DNA of 64,000 bases from a virus. A program made the translations under genes and the position numbers. Shown one piece after another: positions 59,844 to 64,000 of the stretch (its first letter is position 1; the number at the start of each line of letters is the position of its first letter). Where the stretch lies: positions 47,095-111,094 of the IMG/VR virus record IMGVR_UViG_3300008267_000007; one strand, given 5' to 3'. The notes under the pieces are model-generated. The model was not told the origin of the DNA. It worked only from the letters and a program-made list of their open reading frames with translations, and did not search any database.

Positions 59844-61931
59844 ATGGGAATTAGAATAACAAGTACATCAGGAGGAGGTTCATTTAAAGTAAGAAATCAA
59901 GGTAGTGGAGGAACTTTTAAAGCAACTGGGAATACAGGAACTAATGAAGTTTCAGATTGGATAAGACCTTCAGATTGGTTAGAAATGCCTACAGTAGGTA
60001 CTCAAGAGTTTATAGGATTATTAGCAATTACAGATGATGAGGTGAATCATATAGCATTACTATGTAGAGGTGCTTATACAGTAGATTGGGGTGATGGTGT
60101 TGTGGAAAACTTTGTAGATAACGTAAAGGCTAACCACTCATACACTTATTCAGCAATAAGCAACTCAACAATAAGTTCAAGAGGATACAAACAAGTAATA
60201 GTTAGAGTTACACCACAAGCTGGTCAAAATTTAACAACAGTAAACCTACAACAACAAAATAGTATTTTAGCTAGAACTCATACTGTGGGGTGGTTAGATA
60301 TTTCCGTAAATGGTTCGAATATTACCACACTATCTTTAGGTGGTAGCACTATTAGACTGGGAATATGCGAAAGAGTTAATATAGGGAGTATTGGTGTAAT
60401 TACAAATTTTAATAATTTCTTTTGGCAATGTCATTCACTACAATCAGTATCCCTATTCAATACATCTGCTGGAACTAATTTTTCTCAAATGTTTAGAGAT
60501 TGTTATATGTTAAAATCAATACCTTTATTTGTAACATCTGCTGGAACTAATTTTTCGTCGATGTTTCATGATTGTCGATTATTAAATACAATTCCTTTAT
60601 TAAACACAGCGATAGGGACTAATTTTTCGTCGATGTTTCAAAATTGTCGCTCATTACAAACAATACCATTAATTAATACTATTTTAGGGAATAATTTTGC
60701 AACGATGTTTTCGGGTTGCAATAGTCTTAGTTCAATACCGTTAATCAATACTCAAGCAGGTCTAACTTTTGATACTATGTTTGGAGAGTGTTCTTCATTA
60801 CAAACTATACCTTTACTAAATACAGCAGCGGGAACTAATTTTTATAATATGTTTGTATCTTGCACAAACTTAACTACAATACCACTTTTAAATACATCTG
60901 CTGCTACAACTGTTCAAAGAATGTTCTTGTATTGTAATTCAATTCAAGAAATACCAAACTTAAATACAGCAGCATCAACAAACTTTGCAGATATTTTTGC
61001 AAACTGTTATTCTGTTGCTAAAGGAGCACTTCAAGGAACACGATATTCTATAAATTACGCAAATATGTGTTTAAGTAGAAATGCGGTAATAGATATATTT
61101 AACGGATTAGGAACTGCTGTAGGTACTCCAACAATAACCATTACAACTAATCCAGGATTTAATGCAAAACCCCTAAACATTGTTGGAGGTAACTGGAGAG
61201 GTGTAACTGTCCAAAGTTCATCACAAGATGTTTATATTTCTAATGTAACTACTGGATATATTCATAAACAGACAGGTGGTGTAGGTCCATTTGTGATTGA
61301 TAATAGTCAATCCAGCTTTCTTGGTGGTATGGGTACTGACATATATGGGAATATCTATTGTGCTAGACCAGGTACAGGTACTTACTTAAAGAAAACAGGT
61401 GGTGTAGGTTCGTGGGCGACTATAAGCACAGATGTTTCAGGAATGGGTCAAATGAGTGGTGACTTTTTAGGTAACTTATATTTTGCAAGTAATGCAGGGT
61501 TGTACAAACAAACCGCTATGACAGGTTCGTCTGTTCAAGTTTATTCAGGTGTTGTACAATCATTTGTGATATCACCAATTGACGGTAGTATATATGTTAC
61601 GGATAGAGGGGCAACTGGTACGATATATAAACAAACCGCAGGGACAGGTTCATTTGTTGCTGTACAGAATCTCCCGTATTTTGGAAGTCTTCTTTGTTCA
61701 ACATCTGGAGATGTTTATGTCACTAATGGGAGTGCATTATTTAAACAAACAGCAGGAACTGGTTCATTTGTATCTATGGGAATATCAACCCCAGGAACAT
61801 TCGGTGGAGTTCAAAAAGCGGATGGAACATTATATACTGTAGACACAGATGTCTATCTAACAGACTTCAACAAAGTAGTAACACCAACAGACAGATTAAT
61901 AGCAACAAACAAAGGTTGGACCATAGCATAA
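59844..61931 (+). CDS. Fibre/adhesin with BspA-type leucine-rich repeats and propeller-like repeats (695 aa)
   Basis: The N-terminus has a Gly-rich linker and a PKD-like strand VDWGDGVVENF. At about 205-395 there are seven or eight 24-residue repeats of the form T-x-A-G-T-N-F-x-x-M-F-x-x-C-x-S-L-x-x-I-P-L-L-N, matching BspA/DUF285 leucine-rich repeats. The last 230 residues contain five or six repeats built on YKQTAGTGSFV and GDVYVTN motifs, as in a beta-propeller lectin. Such modules bind host glycans or proteins, so this is a strong receptor-binding candidate. Confidence 0.75.
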   Translation: MGIRITSTSGGGSFKVRNQGSGGTFKATGNTGTNEVSDWIRPSDWLEMPTVGTQEFIGLLAITDDEVNHIALLCRGAYTVDWGDGVVENFVDNVKANHSYTYSAISNSTISSRGYKQVIVRVTPQAGQNLTTVNLQQQNSILARTHTVGWLDISVNGSNITTLSLGGSTIRLGICERVNIGSIGVITNFNNFFWQCHSLQSVSLFNTSAGTNFSQMFRDCYMLKSIPLFVTSAGTNFSSMFHDCRLLNTIPLLNTAIGTNFSSMFQNCRSLQTIPLINTILGNNFATMFSGCNSLSSIPLINTQAGLTFDTMFGECSSLQTIPLLNTAAGTNFYNMFVSCTNLTTIPLLNTSAATTVQRMFLYCNSIQEIPNLNTAASTNFADIFANCYSVAKGALQGTRYSINYANMCLSRNAVIDIFNGLGTAVGTPTITITTNPGFNAKPLNIVGGNWRGVTVQSSSQDVYISNVTTGYIHKQTGGVGPFVIDNSQSSFLGGMGTDIYGNIYCARPGTGTYLKKTGGVGSWATISTDVSGMGQMSGDFLGNLYFASNAGLYKQTAMTGSSVQVYSGVVQSFVISPIDGSIYVTDRGATGTIYKQTAGTGSFVAVQNLPYFGSLLCSTSGDVYVTNGSALFKQTAGTGSFVSMGISTPGTFGGVQKADGTLYTVDTDVYLTDFNKVVTPTDRLIATNKGWTIA

Positions 61932-61937
61932 AAAATT

Positions 61938-62105
61938 ATGATAGTAAATACAATACCTAACTTCTACATTCAAGTCATTGCAGACCCTGGTAAACAATTA
62001 GTAAGCGGAGAGACAAGAGTTAAAGAAATATCAGTTCCATTAAATGGAGATTACTCAATGTGGATTGAAGAAGACGAAATTATAGAAGATATACCTACTT
62101 CTTAG
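61938..62105 (+). CDS. Small protein after the adhesin, unknown (55 aa)
   Basis: 55-codon ORF, MIVNTIPNFYIQVIADPGKQ at the start and an acidic end (DEIIEDIPTS), beta-like. Starts 6 nt after the adhesin stop with a TTATG context. Could be a fibre chaperone, as small genes after phage fibres often are, but no direct evidence. Confidence 0.6.
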   Translation: MIVNTIPNFYIQVIADPGKQLVSGETRVKEISVPLNGDYSMWIEEDEIIEDIPTS

Positions 62106-62107
62106 AA

Positions 62108-62115
62108 TATTTATA
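62108..62115 (+). promoter_or_regulatory. Late box 16 (TATTTATA)
   Basis: Octamer 13 nt before the ATG at 62129. Confidence 0.6.
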
Positions 62116-62128
62116 ATAAAACAATGAT

Positions 62129-63502
62129 ATGCCAAATATACTACTAAAAAGAAGTCTAACATCTGGATCACTTCCAACAACTGTCTCACTTACTGAGGGA
62201 GAGTTGGCAATGAATGTACCTGATGGAAGAATATTTTTACGAAAATCAGGAAGTGGAACAGATACAATAGAATCGGCAATAACAACTGGGGCTAAAAACT
62301 CTGGAAGTGTACAACTTACTGGTTCAATGAGCATATCAGGATCAGGAGATGTTTTAACAGCTCAAGGAGATAACATCTACTTCACAGGAAACCTAATGGA
62401 ATTCTCAGGAGATGTTTTTGAGATGACAGGAAGTGTAAAAATATTAGGTAATACCTCAATGACAGGGTCTTTGGGAGTATCAGGATCAATAACTGCTACA
62501 CAAGGAATAACTGGATCTTTATTTGGGACGGCATCTTATGCATTAAATTCAAATAGCGCTTCCTATTCTATAAGCTCATCATATGCCTTAACCGCATCCT
62601 ATGCCTTAAATGGGGGGGGTGGAGCAGCATTCCCATATACAGGATCGGCACAAATTACAGGATCATTAGGAGTAACAGGTTCAATAAATGTTACTCAAGG
62701 TATAACAGGTTCACTATTTGGAACTGCTTCGTATGCATCAAATGGGCTAAGTTCTTCTTATGCACTAAGCGCTTCTTACGCCACTACAGCATCTTATTGG
62801 AGTGGTTCAATACTAAACGCAACAAGTGCATCATATGCCTTAACTGCATCCTATGCGTTAAATGGTGGAGGTGGAGCAGCATTCCCCTATACAGGATCAG
62901 CACAAATAACAGGTTCATTAGGAATAACAGGATCGCTTTCTGTAACACAAAACATAACAGGTTCAAGAGTTTTCCTATCAGGATCAAACAGCACTGCATC
63001 AGGATCAATACTGACAGTGTATGGTTCAGGTTCAACTCAACCAATACTTACAGTACAAGGTTCACAGGGTGAATTATTCTCAATAACAGACTCACTTTCA
63101 GGATCTCTATTCTCAGTAAATGATATATCAGGTTTACCTATCCTAGAGGTATTCTCAGATGGTACAACACTATTGGGTAATTATCAAGATCCAATGTTAA
63201 TTACAACTGCAAAAAGTGTACTGACAAGCTCAGGACCATTTACACTTTACAGCATACCTACTGCATCTTACGACACAGCATTCTTCGAATACTCTGTAAG
63301 ATCTGGTTCAAATGCAAGAGCAGGACAGATCATGGCTATTCAAAGTGGTTCATCAGTAAACTATACAGAAACAACAACAACTAATTTTGGAACAACTTCA
63401 GGATTGACATTAGGAGTTTTCATTTCAGGTTCAAATATGGTATTAACAGGTTCAGCTACAACAACAGCATGGACTATTAAATCTATTATAAAAGCAATAT
63501 AA
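62129..63502 (+). CDS. Tail fibre protein with GSLFGTASYA repeats (457 aa)
   Basis: The N-terminus LLKRSLTSGSLPTTVSLTEG followed by ELAMNVPDGRIFLR is the common phage-fibre attachment domain also seen at the start of tropism determinants. The middle is a long Ser/Gly/Ala shaft with repeated SLFGTASYA and GGGGAAFPYTGSAQITGSLG blocks, and the C-terminus is a small beta domain. Repeats are similar at DNA level to those in the fibre at 57618. Confidence 0.8.
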   Translation: MPNILLKRSLTSGSLPTTVSLTEGELAMNVPDGRIFLRKSGSGTDTIESAITTGAKNSGSVQLTGSMSISGSGDVLTAQGDNIYFTGNLMEFSGDVFEMTGSVKILGNTSMTGSLGVSGSITATQGITGSLFGTASYALNSNSASYSISSSYALTASYALNGGGGAAFPYTGSAQITGSLGVTGSINVTQGITGSLFGTASYASNGLSSSYALSASYATTASYWSGSILNATSASYALTASYALNGGGGAAFPYTGSAQITGSLGITGSLSVTQNITGSRVFLSGSNSTASGSILTVYGSGSTQPILTVQGSQGELFSITDSLSGSLFSVNDISGLPILEVFSDGTTLLGNYQDPMLITTAKSVLTSSGPFTLYSIPTASYDTAFFEYSVRSGSNARAGQIMAIQSGSSVNYTETTTTNFGTTSGLTLGVFISGSNMVLTGSATTTAWTIKSIIKAI

Positions 63503-63505
63503 GTT

Positions 63506-64000
63506 ATGGCGTTTAATTTTTCACCTAAAATAGTTACAGATAGCTTAACTATGTACTTAGATGCCGCTAATACAAAATCATATGTTAGTGGTTCAACCAT
63601 TTGGAATGATATCTATACAAGAGGTCTTGTCGGTACATTAACAAACGGACCAACGTTTAGTAACGATAAACTAGGTAGTATTGTTTTTGATGGTGTGGAC
63701 GATTACGTAGACATCCTTATATCACCTATTGTTAATGATTCTTATAATAATTGGACAATAGATGTTTGGATGAAACCTGGCAATCAAGCTAGTAGGTTTA
63801 TAACACCAAATTCAAATGGTGTTGACCAATTTTTAGCATATGATAATACAAATCAAAGAGTTAATGTTCAGATTACTGAAAGTGCCGATGTTAATAACCG
63901 ATTTAGAGCTGGAACAACAGGTAGTGTTCCTATTGGTGTTTGGTCTATGGTAACGGTTTCTATTAATAATTTGAATATCAAAATTTATGTTAATGGTTTA
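63506..64000 (+). CDS. Concanavalin/LamG-like fibre protein, partial (runs off window)
   Basis: At least 165 codons, open to the window end. The sequence (LTMYLDAANTKSYVSGSTIW, GSIVFDGVDDYVDI, WTIDVWMKPGN and WSMVTVSINN) is the standard pattern of LamG/concanavalin-like lectin domains in phage fibres. GTTATG context, 3 nt after the previous stop. It is likely another receptor-binding protein. Confidence 0.8.
   Translation, partial: MAFNFSPKIVTDSLTMYLDAANTKSYVSGSTIWNDIYTRGLVGTLTNGPTFSNDKLGSIVFDGVDDYVDILISPIVNDSYNNWTIDVWMKPGNQASRFITPNSNGVDQFLAYDNTNQRVNVQITESADVNNRFRAGTTGSVPIGVWSMVTVSINNLNIKIYVNGL

Noticed and set aside
61579-61842. Alternate-frame + strand ORFs in fibre genes (also 62797-63072)
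   Set aside because: Products of repeat-rich sequence read out of frame; composition is implausible and the main frames are clearly coding.
9727-62115. Reading TATTTATA as minus-strand T4 late promoters (TATAAATA)
   Set aside because: The copies are positioned consistently before + strand starts and no minus-strand genes exist, so antisense promoters are the less likely reading, though not excluded.

Overview
The window is a strictly one-directional (all genes on +), AT-rich, tightly packed stretch of a tailed-phage genome. The order terminase, portal, prohead protease, scaffold, major capsid protein, neck proteins and a gp15-like sheath terminator, plus a gp25/gp6 baseplate block and a gp55-like late sigma factor, is that of a T4-like myovirus. 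The host is most likely a member of the Bacteroidota, probably a flavobacterium. The early promoters carry TTTG / N19-20 / TATATT elements like the Bacteroidota -33/-7 signals, and one tail protein carries SprB-like repeats. No tRNA, rRNA, integrase, IS element or CRISPR array was found.

Layout. (1) 1-5000: many very small genes (28-133 aa), most with their own copy of a near-identical promoter plus leader, separated by hairpin terminators. They look like early host-takeover or accessory genes, including an AT-hook protein and two tiny membrane peptides. (2) 5054-8908: overlapping small genes, among them three tandem paralogues, a lipoprotein, a glutaredoxin-like protein and an HD-domain hydrolase. 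(3) 8910-9710: the gp55-like late sigma factor. (4) 9748-27753: baseplate and tail genes, including a 1846-aa protein and a SprB-repeat protein. (5) 27757-30111: a GIY-YIG-like protein, a DNA primase and a PD-(D/E)XK nuclease. (6) 30142-39497: a set of small and mid-sized proteins, many with a short N-terminal leader resembling the T4 capsid-targeting sequence. They include an ADP-ribosyltransferase-like/zinc-peptidase fusion, a HAD 5'-nucleotidase, a HiPIP-like protein and a cupin. (7) 38011-41737: an exonuclease, a FAD-dependent dehydrogenase and a P-loop kinase. (8) 41774-56442: packaging, head and neck genes. (9) 56519-64000: tail fibres and adhesins with collagen, leucine-rich, beta-propeller and lectin-like domains.

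Regulation can be read from the sequence. Early genes use TTTG-N19-TATATTYAAG promoters. Morphogenesis units are preceded by an octamer TATTTAT(A/G/T), the reverse complement of the T4 late box TATAAATA; I infer it is the target of the gp55-like factor encoded just upstream of its first copy. Four enzyme or replication units embedded in the late region are preceded by a GGCTCC/GGAGCC hairpin lying exactly within the 20-nt spacer of a TTTG/TATATT promoter, so terminator and promoter are one element.

The most interesting possibility is that the leader-bearing proteins at 30-40 kb are cargo packaged into the head, processed by the gp21-like protease at 48979 and delivered with the DNA. This is inferred from sequence pattern only.
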